Below, piece after piece: positions 1-6,927 of a stretch of 7,021 nucleotides of DNA (position 1 is its first letter; the number at the start of each line of letters is the position of its first letter). Where the stretch lies: contig JAABRW010000020.1 of assembly GCA_011390695.1 (NCBI GenBank), positions 1 through 7,021 on the forward strand, in the 5' to 3' direction. The notes under the pieces were generated by a model. The model was given only the letters and a program-made list of their open reading frames with translations, had not been told where the DNA came from and ran no database searches. The translations under genes and the position numbers were made by a program. This DNA comes from Desulfotignum sp. (GTDB taxonomy: Bacteria > Desulfobacterota > Desulfobacteria > Desulfobacterales > Desulfobacteraceae).

Positions 1-171
1 CCAGGGGTCTGATTATGGCTGGTCACGGCACGAATATTAGCGGAGAAACCCGCGTCAGGATAATTTCACTCTCATGATATTTTCATGCATTCCTAATGCC
101 GTGTAAACAGGGTCACCATATGTTTGGGTGCGATGAAAACGAATTTTAACAATCACGGAATAGGCTGAATC
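1..171 (+). other. Non-coding leader upstream of the chemoreceptor gene
   Basis: No convincing gene is visible here; stops interrupt every + frame. The best sigma-70-like pair is TTTTCA at 80-85 and TGTAAA at 102-107, with 16 bases between them. Each hexamer matches the consensus at about four of six positions, so this is weak. A small inverted repeat, CATGA at 73-77 and TCATG at 83-87 with a 5-base loop, overlaps that possible -35 and could be an operator or chance. The ribosome-binding site for the gene at 172 is poor: only AGG at 162-164, seven bases before the ATG. I found no sigma-28 or sigma-54 promoter of the kind often seen before chemotaxis genes. Confidence 0.4.
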
Positions 172-2070
172 ATGGCAATAAGAAAATCACCGTCTTTTTA
201 CTACAGCAAAATACCTGCTCTTTTCGGTTCTGCCAAAAAAAAATCATGGGTGTCCGTTGGCATGAAGATAATGGCGGGGGTCGGGCTGGTCACAAACTGC
301 TGCATCGTGCTTTTAATCTATGTCAATTATCAGGCGTTCTCCCAGGTTACTGCACAGACCGATGCCCTTTTACAGGCAAGTGACGGCATGCATGCCGATT
401 TACGCAATAATATCTTTGATCTGCAGAAAAAATATCTGGAAATACCCAAACTTCTGGAGGTGAATGCCGGACAGAAGATTCTTGCCTGGATAAAGGAAAA
501 TTTTACTATCGCCAAAGAAGAAAAGATCACGGGAAGAGACAACTACAGACAATTCTATAATCGCCGGCAGCGCCGGGATATCTCAAAGGGCCTGGTGGTT
601 GTGCAGGAAAAAAAGGGGCAGATCCTTGTCTCCAAAGGCATTCTGGATCAAAACAAGGTGTTTATGGATGCGGTTCATCACATCTGGCTGCTGTCGGATA
701 CGCCCGCAGCAGATGCTGCCGCCATTGATGAGTATATTTTGGCTGTGGTTCAGAAGGCATCCAGTGCCGATGCATTGCAAACGCTTGTTTTGCAGCTCAA
801 CAGCCGGCTGGCTGATGAAGCCATCGCAGCAGAAACCACCAGAAACGCAATTTTGTACAATGTGGAGTCATTGGAAAAAAAGAAAGCCGCCTTAAATGCC
901 TTGCACAAAGAAAAAAAGCAGACCATTGTATTCATTGCCCTGGCAGCCATCCTGACCAATCTTGTCCTGCTCCATTTTATGGTGTGGTTCATTGTGGAAC
1001 GGCCCCTTAAAAAACTGACCCTTTCCCTGGACCGCATCAACAACGGCGAGGGTATTACGGTTCCCTATCTGAAACGAAGCGACCGTATCGGTGTCCTGGC
1101 TTCTGCAGTGAACACATTCCAGTCTGTGCTTACCCGTCTCAAAAAAGAAGACCATCGGAAGAAAAAGGAACGTCGGGTCATTGGCAATCTTGTGAAAAAT
1201 ATGTCCAGCATGATTGCGGAGATCCGACAGAAGGCTGATGCAATGAAAGGCAGCGCCGGTGAATTACATGCTGTGGCAGAAAACACAAAAAACCAGACCA
1301 GCAGTGTGCATGACTCTGCACTGCGTACGGTGGCACAGACATCCGATGTGGCCAATGCAGCCAGACAGCTGCAGTCAGCTGTGGAAAGCATCAGTAGACA
1401 GGTTTCAAACCAGACCCGTCTGGTCACAGATATCAATTCGGTCACCCATGCTTCCAGAAAGGATATGGACCACTTGCGGAGGGCATCGGAAGAAATTAAT
1501 GAAATTGTCAATATAGTGAAACATATTTCCCAGGAAACAAAGCTTCTTGCTCTCAATGCCAGGATCGAAGCGGCCCGGTCAGGTGCTGCGGGTAAAGGTT
1601 TTGCCGTTGTGGCACGGGAGGTCAGGGAACTGTCCCTGCAGACCGAGGCCGCCAACCAGGACATCAGCATGAAAATCGATTATATCCAGGGTGCCTGTCA
1701 GGCCTTGATTGCCAATACCCAGCGCATTGAAAGCAGGGTGGGATACCTCACAGAAACCAGCCACCAGATCTCCTCGGCTGTTGAAGAACAACGGACAGGC
1801 ATTGCAGATATTGCCGGAAATGCCCATGCCACCACTTCTGAAATCAAGAATGTTTCATCCCGGATCTGCGGTGTTGAATCAGCCGCACAGACCACCAGCC
1901 AGTTTGCCGGCGCTGTGGAGATGCATTCTGAACAGATCGCAGACCACCTCTCCCTTGTGCTGGCTGAAATACAGGAGCAGCTGTCAGGTCTTGGATTTTC
2001 CGATGTTGGATATCCGCATACAGAGCCAAAAAAAATTACACATGAAACCAAAACGCTGGCTGCAGCATGA
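172..2070 (+). CDS. Methyl-accepting chemotaxis protein (transmembrane, HAMP-containing)
   Basis: A 632-residue chemoreceptor that would sense a periplasmic signal and control the CheA kinase through CheW at the inner membrane. A basic N-terminal tail (1-29) leads into a first membrane helix (about 30-51). A periplasmic sensor region of about 200 residues (52-249) follows, mostly predicted helical, with a possible beta stretch near 139-157. The second membrane helix is at about 250-274. A HAMP linker (about 276-328) has the expected Pro278, but its usual DEIG motif reads DRIG (304-307). The signalling domain covers about 380-600, and its hairpin tip is clear: [15 protein letters not shown] (457-471), then [14 protein letters not shown] (475-488). 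The tail ends in TLAAA, with no NWETF-type tether for CheR/CheB. I do not recognise the sensor domain, so the ligand is unknown. The start is the first ATG of the frame; its ribosome-binding site is weak. The gene converges on the transport operon. Confidence 0.95.
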   Translation: MAIRKSPSFYYSKIPALFGSAKKKSWVSVGMKIMAGVGLVTNCCIVLLIYVNYQAFSQVTAQTDALLQASDGMHADLRNNIFDLQKKYLEIPKLLEVNAGQKILAWIKENFTIAKEEKITGRDNYRQFYNRRQRRDISKGLVVVQEKKGQILVSKGILDQNKVFMDAVHHIWLLSDTPAADAAAIDEYILAVVQKASSADALQTLVLQLNSRLADEAIAAETTRNAILYNVESLEKKKAALNALHKEKKQTIVFIALAAILTNLVLLHFMVWFIVERPLKKLTLSLDRINNGEGITVPYLKRSDRIGVLASAVNTFQSVLTRLKKEDHRKKKERRVIGNLVKNMSSMIAEIRQKADAMKGSAGELHAVAENTKNQTSSVHDSALRTVAQTSDVANAARQLQSAVESISRQVSNQTRLVTDINSVTHASRKDMDHLRRASEEINEIVNIVKHISQETKLLALNARIEAARSGAAGKGFAVVAREVRELSLQTEAANQDISMKIDYIQGACQALIANTQRIESRVGYLTETSHQISSAVEEQRTGIADIAGNAHATTSEIKNVSSRICGVESAAQTTSQFAGAVEMHSEQIADHLSLVLAEIQEQLSGLGFSDVGYPHTEPKKITHETKTLAAA

Positions 2071-2125
2071 TTTCTGGTTTATCTGATAATGGGTGTCTGA
2101 TTGGATATGCCGCTGATCTGCTTTT
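2071..2125. other. Convergent intergenic gap without a visible terminator
   Basis: These 55 bases separate the stop codons of two converging genes, where a bidirectional terminator would be expected. I looked for a GC-rich hairpin followed by a T run on either strand and saw none. Termination may be Rho-dependent, or the two transcripts may overlap into each other's 3' ends. Confidence 0.5.
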
Positions 2126-2965
2126 CTACCCCAGCCGCATCATGGGGACCTTCCGGGAACTGGGAATAAAAATGTCTGAAACAACAGTGCCCTCCCATTC
2201 CGGGTGGGGCTGTATGTCCATCAGTTTTGCGATGGTGGGGGCGATGTCCAGAATCGATACCGGCCCGGCCAGACGGTACCCTTTTCTGACAGGTTTGCCA
2301 TATGCAATAAAGGGGATGGTGAGCACATCGGGTTGACCGGTGGTGTTATGGTGCTGTCCACAGCCGCCATGGTCGCTGAGCACCACCAGATTGAAACAGG
2401 TCCCTTTTTTGTCGGCTGTTTTGGCGGCACCCACAATTTTTCCCAGCACATGGTCGCACCTGCTCACAGCATCGAGATATGGATCAGACATCCATCCGTG
2501 GATATGACCTGCGACATCTGCCCATTCCAGATATACAAAGGTAAAATCCGGCCTCCGGGTGGTGATATGCCTGGCAGCAGCCCCTCCGATCATTTCCAGG
2601 TCATTTTCCATGCACAGTTTCTGGAGATGAGAATAATCCACATGCCCGGGCAGTGCCAGGTTGCGCAGATGTTCCCAGGAATAAAATGCAGCGCAGGATT
2701 TGCCCCAGGCCTTCAAATGGGCGAACAGGCTCTGGCCGGCAGCTGACATGTCCGGCAGGCCTGTATTTGTCAAAACCCCGTGGCTGTATGGCGGCAGGGA
2801 GGTAAACAGGGAGAAATGGGCCGGCAGGGTCAAAGACGGTTCCACTGTCTGTCCGGTGAGGCAGAAGGTGCCGGATGCCATGAGATAGTCCATGGCAGGG
2901 GTATGGGCCTGGGTAATGGCATCGCTGCGCAGTCCGTCAATGAGGACCAGGATGGTATTGTTCAT
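2126..2965 (-). CDS. Alkaline-phosphatase-superfamily phosphodiesterase/phosphatase (NPP-like), cytoplasmic
   Basis: A 279-residue metal-dependent phosphoester hydrolase of the nucleotide pyrophosphatase/phosphodiesterase branch of the alkaline phosphatase superfamily. Every expected two-metal position is visible (numbering from the ATG at 2965): Asp10 in LIDGLRSD, nucleophile Thr46 in PSLTLPAH, Asp150 and His154 in DVAGHIHG, Asp198-His199 in SDHGG, and a final His206 in HHNTTG. There is no signal peptide or membrane segment, so it should work in the cytoplasm. It is compact beside classical NPP enzymes or phosphonoacetate hydrolase (around 400 residues), so it lacks much of their cap and extra domains. 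The ATG overlaps the permease stop as TGATG, which implies translational coupling. An in-frame TTG one codon earlier is possible but less likely. AAGAG lies eight bases before the ATG. As last gene of an importer operon it probably processes the imported solute; the exact substrate cannot be read from sequence. Confidence 0.88.
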   Translation of the reverse strand: MNNTILVLIDGLRSDAITQAHTPAMDYLMASGTFCLTGQTVEPSLTLPAHFSLFTSLPPYSHGVLTNTGLPDMSAAGQSLFAHLKAWGKSCAAFYSWEHLRNLALPGHVDYSHLQKLCMENDLEMIGGAAARHITTRRPDFTFVYLEWADVAGHIHGWMSDPYLDAVSRCDHVLGKIVGAAKTADKKGTCFNLVVLSDHGGCGQHHNTTGQPDVLTIPFIAYGKPVRKGYRLAGPVSILDIAPTIAKLMDIQPHPEWEGTVVSDIFIPSSRKVPMMRLG

Positions 2966-3759
2966 CAAAAACGCTCTTTTCGTCTGAGTATTTCATACAT
3001 TACGGCACCGAAAATGGTCACCAGTATAAATGCCACCCCAAGGGCATTCATGGCAGGGCTGATGAACACCCGCAGCTGCGTGCCGATATAAATGGGCAGG
3101 GTCTGCTCGATGCCGATGGCAAACAGGGTGGTATTGTAATTTTCAAAGGACTGCATAAAAGCCAGGGCAGCGGATGATAGTATTGCCGGTTTGAGAAAAG
3201 GCAGGGTGATTTTGAAAAATACCCGGCTGTGTCCGGCACCCAGATCAAAGGCGGCATCTTCCTGGGTTCTGTCAAAGCGCTGGGCCCTGGCCATGATTAA
3301 CAGCATGCAGTAAGCGGAAATAAAGGTGGCCTGTCCCATTATGGCCGTCCAGATCCCGCCGGATATCCTGAACCAGCTGTCCCAGAAAAGAAATGTGGAA
3401 ATGCCCAGTACAATACCGGGTACCAGAATGGGAGACACCATCAGCGCATACAGCAGATTTTTGGCCTTAAAGTGCAGCCGGGTCAGGACCATGGCCGCAC
3501 TCAGGCCTACGGGAACAGAGATAAGCACAACGCCCACAGCCACAATAATGGAATTGCCAAATGCCTGCCACATTCTGTCATCCTGAAACAATGCCGCAAA
3601 CCAGGCGAAAGTGAATCCATTCCAGGGAACAGCCTGGGGAATGTCGCTCTGGTTAAATGCCACAACTGACATGAATACCAGCGGCAAGAAAAGGTAGGTG
3701 AAAAATCCCAGCAGATACAGGCTTGTCATCACCCCCAGGATGCGGCTGGAAGATATCAC
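2965..3759 (-). CDS. potC: ABC transporter permease, PotC type
   Basis: A 264-residue inner-membrane subunit of a spermidine/putrescine-type importer; it would pair with the PotB-type permease to form the channel. About six hydrophobic helices are visible (roughly 7-36, 68-94, 103-127, 136-158, 191-210, 236-257). The cytoplasmic EAA loop that docks on the ATPase is at 167-187, reading EDAAFDLGAG and ending in the conserved Pro187. The start is GTG: its GTGA overlaps the TGA stop of the upstream permease by four bases, and a strong AAAGGAG lies eight bases ahead. An ATG ten codons later (3729) would remove part of the first helix and lacks this support. The stop shares one base with the start of the hydrolase gene. 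The symbol names the family only; the transported solute may not be a polyamine. Confidence 0.93.
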   Translation of the reverse strand: MISSSRILGVMTSLYLLGFFTYLFLPLVFMSVVAFNQSDIPQAVPWNGFTFAWFAALFQDDRMWQAFGNSIIVAVGVVLISVPVGLSAAMVLTRLHFKAKNLLYALMVSPILVPGIVLGISTFLFWDSWFRISGGIWTAIMGQATFISAYCMLLIMARAQRFDRTQEDAAFDLGAGHSRVFFKITLPFLKPAILSSAALAFMQSFENYNTTLFAIGIEQTLPIYIGTQLRVFISPAMNALGVAFILVTIFGAVMYEILRRKERF

Positions 3760-4649
3760 CTTACAAACTCCTTTAAACCGACTTTAAAAACTTTGAGCAT
3801 TAGAAACATGAAAACCAGGCACAGCAGCGCCAGAACTTCGGCATAGGCTGTGCCCAGGTTCCAGTTTGTGGTTTCATAATTGGTGTATATGATCTGGGTG
3901 AACCAGAAACTGGACGGACTGCCTAAAAGCTGTGGGGCTGCCACAGATCCTGCTGCCAGCATGAATGTCATGATACACCCCACTGCCATGCCTGGTTTTG
4001 CATGGGGGATGACGATTTTCCGGTGAATCCGCAGCCATGATGCCCCCAGGTCTCTTGCACCGTCAATTTGATTGGTATCCAGGCTTTCCATGGCGTTGTA
4101 CAAAGGAAAAACCATAAAAAGAATATAGGCATACACCATCCCTAGGATGACTGCGGTGTCACCAGCCCTGAAATTTACCGGTTCGTTGATGATCTGAAGC
4201 CACAAAAGGATCTGGTTGAGAATGCCGGCATCAGACAAAATGAGCTGCCAGGCGAAAATACGCAGCAGTTCATTGATCCAGTAAGGGACGATAATGCACA
4301 TCATGAGCAAAGAAACATGGGACCGCCTGGCAGCCTTTGCCATGTAATACGATATGGGGTAACACAGGCACAGGGCCAGGAAAGTGACCAGCAGACTGGA
4401 CCAGATGGTTTTGAAAAATACTGCCCGGTGCAGGGTATTGGTCATCAGGGTGATATAATTTTTCAGGGTATAGGTATCTTTCGGGCCGCCGATGTCCCGC
4501 AGAGACAGCAGGGACCGGAAGGAATAGTCCAGGGCAATGAGCTGCGGGCTGATGATCATGAAGATCATCCATCCGCCCACCAGAAGAAAAATAATACCAG
4601 TTCCAGTTTTCCCGAAACTGGAGAAAGCCTGTTTAAACATTCCGGTCAT
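3756..4649 (-). CDS. potB: ABC transporter permease, PotB type
   Basis: A 297-residue inner-membrane permease, partner of the PotC-type subunit. Numbered from the ATG at 4649, about six membrane helices are visible (19-42, 82-105, 113-136, 166-187, 220-242, 267-287). The EAA loop is at 196-215, with DGARDLGAS and the conserved Pro215. The frame stays open to an ATG at 4745, but those extra 32 residues are Cys/Pro-rich, lie wholly inside the ATPase gene and precede the natural N-terminal basic/hydrophobic start. The ATG at 4649 has AGGGA seven bases upstream and overlaps the ATPase gene by 17 bases, which suggests coupled translation. Another ATG at 4640 is possible and would change only three residues. 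The final TGA overlaps the GTG of the next gene. Confidence 0.92.
   Translation of the reverse strand: MTGMFKQAFSSFGKTGTGIIFLLVGGWMIFMIISPQLIALDYSFRSLLSLRDIGGPKDTYTLKNYITLMTNTLHRAVFFKTIWSSLLVTFLALCLCYPISYYMAKAARRSHVSLLMMCIIVPYWINELLRIFAWQLILSDAGILNQILLWLQIINEPVNFRAGDTAVILGMVYAYILFMVFPLYNAMESLDTNQIDGARDLGASWLRIHRKIVIPHAKPGMAVGCIMTFMLAAGSVAAPQLLGSPSSFWFTQIIYTNYETTNWNLGTAYAEVLALLCLVFMFLMLKVFKVGLKEFVR
3768..3774 (-). promoter_or_regulatory. Ribosome-binding site for the PotC-type permease
   Basis: AAAGGAG on the minus strand, eight bases ahead of the GTG at 3759 and lying inside the last codons of the upstream permease. It is the best Shine-Dalgarno match in the operon and decides the GTG start. 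Confidence 0.8.
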
Positions 4650-5736
4650 GGGCTTTTCCCTGGGGGGGCAGCAGCAGAATGCTGTCATGGGCAAAACAAA
4701 TGGAGACCTGTGCATCCGGGGACAGCAGCGGACCGGAACCGTCATTGTTTTTTCGCAGCCGTATAACCGTATTGTCTTGTGTCTTCAGGGCCATGGTCAC
4801 AAATGGGCCTTCAAAACTCTGGCTGATGACCTGGCACTGCACGGTATTTTCTGCTGGAGAGGACCCATTGACAAGGGTGATGGTTTCCGGCCGGACAAAA
4901 GCAGTGGCACTGGAACCGGGGTGCAGGTTCATGGGATTGCGGCAGAAGAATGTACCGAACGGGGTCTGGGCCATGGACGCATTGTTTTGCCCGGCCGCGG
5001 CCCGGGCCTCAAAGGTGTTGTTTTCTCCGACAAATGATGCCACAAATCCGGTTTTTGGCTGGTTGTACAGGTCAAACGGGGTGTCCACCTGTTCCAAAAT
5101 GCCTGCCTCTGAAATGACCCCCACCCGGTCGGACATGGTCAATGCCTCTCCCTGATCGTGGGTGATATACACAAAGGTCACACCGGTTTTCTGCTGGATC
5201 TTTCGCAGTTCAAACCGCATATGCTTTCGCAGCTTCAAATCCAGTGCAGACAGGGGTTCATCCAGGAGCAGTACAGAAGGGGCCACGGCCAGTGCCCTGG
5301 CAATGGCCACCCGCTGTTTCTGGCCGCCGGAAAGGTCTTTGACCGATTTTTTCCCGGCATTGGGAAGATTTACCAGGTCCAGAAGGTGTGCAATTTTTCG
5401 AATTTTTTCTTTGCGCGGGGTTTTTCTCACATCCAGACCGAATCCGATATTTTCAGCCACCGTCATCAGGGGAAACAGGGCCAGGTTCTGGAAAATCATG
5501 GCTGTGGGGCGTATGTTGGGCCCAACCCCTTTCATGCTTTTCCCGTTGATTCTGATCTCACCCCGGGTGGGTTCCAGAAAACCTGCGATCAATTTCAACA
5601 GGGTGGTTTTGCCGCAGCCGGAGGGTCCCAGAAAACTGAAAAACTCTCCGGCCCGGATGTGGACATCAATGTCAGTCAGGGCATTGACACTGCCGAACTG
5701 CATGGTCACACCCTCTATATGAATATCATGTCCCAT
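4633..5736 (-). CDS. potA: ABC transporter ATP-binding protein, PotA type
   Basis: A 367-residue cytoplasmic ATPase that powers the importer as a dimer. All nucleotide-binding motifs are intact: Walker A GPSGCGKT (37-44), Q-loop Gln83 in IFQNLALFP, signature LSGGQKQR (135-142), Walker B VLLLDEP (155-161) with catalytic Glu160, D-loop SALD (163-166) and switch His193 in ITHDQ. The C-terminal part (about 235-367) is a TOBE-type regulatory domain with the typical FVRPE stretch at 280-284. Length is normal for the PotA/MalK-like CUT1/polyamine group. The ATG at 5736 has GGAG ten bases upstream. It lies 42 bases after the binding-protein gene and runs 17 bases into the permease gene. A run of seven C residues (coding strand) sits at codons for Pro-Pro near the C-terminus, listed separately. 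Confidence 0.96.
   Translation of the reverse strand: MGHDIHIEGVTMQFGSVNALTDIDVHIRAGEFFSFLGPSGCGKTTLLKLIAGFLEPTRGEIRINGKSMKGVGPNIRPTAMIFQNLALFPLMTVAENIGFGLDVRKTPRKEKIRKIAHLLDLVNLPNAGKKSVKDLSGGQKQRVAIARALAVAPSVLLLDEPLSALDLKLRKHMRFELRKIQQKTGVTFVYITHDQGEALTMSDRVGVISEAGILEQVDTPFDLYNQPKTGFVASFVGENNTFEARAAAGQNNASMAQTPFGTFFCRNPMNLHPGSSATAFVRPETITLVNGSSPAENTVQCQVISQSFEGPFVTMALKTQDNTVIRLRKNNDGSGPLLSPDAQVSICFAHDSILLLPPQGKAHDRNV
4657..4661 (-). promoter_or_regulatory. Ribosome-binding site for the PotB-type permease
   Basis: AGGGA on the minus strand, seven bases before the ATG at 4649 and inside the 3' end of the ATPase gene. It supports the internal start over the in-frame ATG at 4745. Confidence 0.6.
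4662..4668 (-). repeat. Seven-base C homopolymer at the 3' end of the ATPase gene
   Basis: Seven C residues on the coding (minus) strand, directly after a CTG triplet repeat and directly before the AGGGA ribosome-binding site of the permease gene. In the ATPase frame it is read CCC CCC C, encoding Pro-Pro. It is the longest G/C homopolymer I noticed in the window. Loss of one base, or a +1 ribosomal slip, would move reading into the permease frame, which is open here and carries on through the permease gene. Confidence 0.7.
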
Positions 5737-5746
5737 GAACCCAACG

Positions 5747-5750
5747 CTCC
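5747..5750 (-). promoter_or_regulatory. Ribosome-binding site for the PotA-type ATPase
   Basis: GGAG on the minus strand, ten bases before the ATG at 5736, in the 42-base gap after the binding-protein gene. The spacing is slightly long. Confidence 0.5.
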
Positions 5751-5778
5751 AGCATGATTGTTATCACAGATGCCGCAA

Positions 5779-6927
5779 TCAGGCTGCCTGGAAACGGTCT
5801 CTGTAAACGGTTCTGGCAGGAACGAACCAGGCCGGTTCCGACACATACCACCACAGGTTTTCCAGGGCATCACCCGGATAGGCCTGGGCAAATCCCTGCT
5901 TGGTCTTGTCATCCAGCAGTTCTGACACCCCTTTGACCACCGAATTATATCCGGTACTTTTTGCCATGACAGCCCCGGCTTCAGGGGTATATGCCCAGTT
6001 CATGAATGCATAGGCCTGTTCCACATTCTTTGCATGTTTTACAATGGCCATGGAATCCACCCAGGTCATGGCACCTTCTTTCGGGGCCATGTAGGTTACA
6101 GGTCTGCCCTCTTTTTTCATGGTCAGAATGGGCCCGTCCCAGGTCTGGCCGATTTCACAGCCGTTCTGGAGAAATGCCAGCTGGTGATCCTGGGCGTTGT
6201 TCCAGAACATTTTGATATTTTTTTTCTTCTGGATCAGGAAAGCCAGGATCTGATCATACACTTTCTTCATTTTTTCTTCTGATGCATAGGTGTCATACAT
6301 ACGGTTGGACGGCACCTTGCCGATGGCATCCAGATACAGACCGGTACCGATGAACACGCTGTGGGGCCGGCAGGTAACTTTTTCCAGAAAATCATTTTCC
6401 CACATGGTGCCATAGGAAAGATCTTTGTGTGAAAAATTGTGTTTTTCCGTGGTAAAGGCCATGGCTTCCGTACCCCAGTCATAAGGGAATCCCACCCGTT
6501 TGCCGTTGATCACGCCGCCCAGCTTTTTTGATTTTTCATAAAATGCCGGTTCCAGATTATGCAGGTTGGCAATTCTGGATTCGTCGATTTCCCGGTACAG
6601 GTCAAATTCCATGTGAAGGGCAAATTCCGTCAGGGACGGCTGGGCAACATCAAAGCCTTTGGCTCTGGAAGCCCGCAGCTTGTTCATGCATTCCTGGTTG
6701 GTGCTGTAGTTGGTTACCTTGACCTTGATGCCGGTACTTTTTTCAAAAGCGGCTATGACCTCGGGCTTGGAATAGTCAGGCCAGGTAAACAGGTTCAGTG
6801 TGCCGGATGAAGACAGGGCATCTTTGATAAACCAGGGCCCCATGCTGGCAGCGGCAAAAGCGGCTGCTCCCCGGGTGGTTTTTTTAATAAATGTCCGTCT
6901 GTCCATTTTTTTGCAGGGTTTTTCCAT
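5779..6927 (-). CDS. potD: Tat-exported periplasmic solute-binding protein, PotD family
   Basis: A 382-residue extracellular solute-binding protein that would deliver cargo to the permease pair. Numbered from the ATG at 6927, a twin-arginine signal is clear: DRRTFIK (9-15), then an Ala-rich hydrophobic stretch (about 20-34), with cleavage probably near residues 35-40. E. coli PotD itself uses a Sec signal. By-eye alignment to PotD places its ligand residues Trp34, Tyr37, Ser83, Trp229, Trp255, Asp257 and Tyr293 at Trp49, Tyr52, Ser98, Trp263, Trp289, Asp291 and Tyr327. PotD Thr35, Tyr85, Asp168 and Glu171 appear replaced by Pro50, Thr100, Arg187 and Ser190. The fold family is secure, but a polyamine ligand is doubtful; the symbol is a family label. 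The frame is open to an ATG at 6975, but 6927 has GGAG eight bases upstream and gives a normal Tat leader. It is first in the operon, as is common for binding proteins needed in excess. Confidence 0.93.
   Translation of the reverse strand: MEKPCKKMDRRTFIKKTTRGAAAFAAASMGPWFIKDALSSSGTLNLFTWPDYSKPEVIAAFEKSTGIKVKVTNYSTNQECMNKLRASRAKGFDVAQPSLTEFALHMEFDLYREIDESRIANLHNLEPAFYEKSKKLGGVINGKRVGFPYDWGTEAMAFTTEKHNFSHKDLSYGTMWENDFLEKVTCRPHSVFIGTGLYLDAIGKVPSNRMYDTYASEEKMKKVYDQILAFLIQKKKNIKMFWNNAQDHQLAFLQNGCEIGQTWDGPILTMKKEGRPVTYMAPKEGAMTWVDSMAIVKHAKNVEQAYAFMNWAYTPEAGAVMAKSTGYNSVVKGVSELLDDKTKQGFAQAYPGDALENLWWYVSEPAWFVPARTVYRDRFQAA

Noticed and set aside
16..30. GG and GC dinucleotides resembling a sigma-54 promoter before the chemoreceptor.
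   Set aside because: The GG-to-GC spacing is nine bases instead of ten and the surrounding consensus is missing.
3..77. Short open + frame running from the window edge to a TGA at 75-77, possibly the tail of an upstream gene.
   Set aside because: Only 24 codons with no recognisable motif; a neighbouring frame is also open to a TAG, so it cannot be told from chance.
1065..1670. A 201-codon minus-strand frame inside the chemoreceptor gene.
   Set aside because: Ser/Ala/Arg-rich shadow lying opposite the conserved signalling domain; no motif and no plausible start context.
2040..2130. Possible bidirectional terminator between the converging genes.
   Set aside because: Only short imperfect pairings such as GCTGCAGC without a following T run.
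4650..4745. N-terminal extension of the PotB-type permease to an ATG at 4745.
   Set aside because: It lies fully inside the ATPase gene, is Cys/Pro-rich and unlike a permease N-terminus; the ATG at 4649 has a ribosome-binding site and a normal start.
4317..5037. Long + strand open frames across the ATPase and permease genes.
   Set aside because: They are antisense shadows of well-supported minus-strand genes with intact motifs; their translations show no family features.
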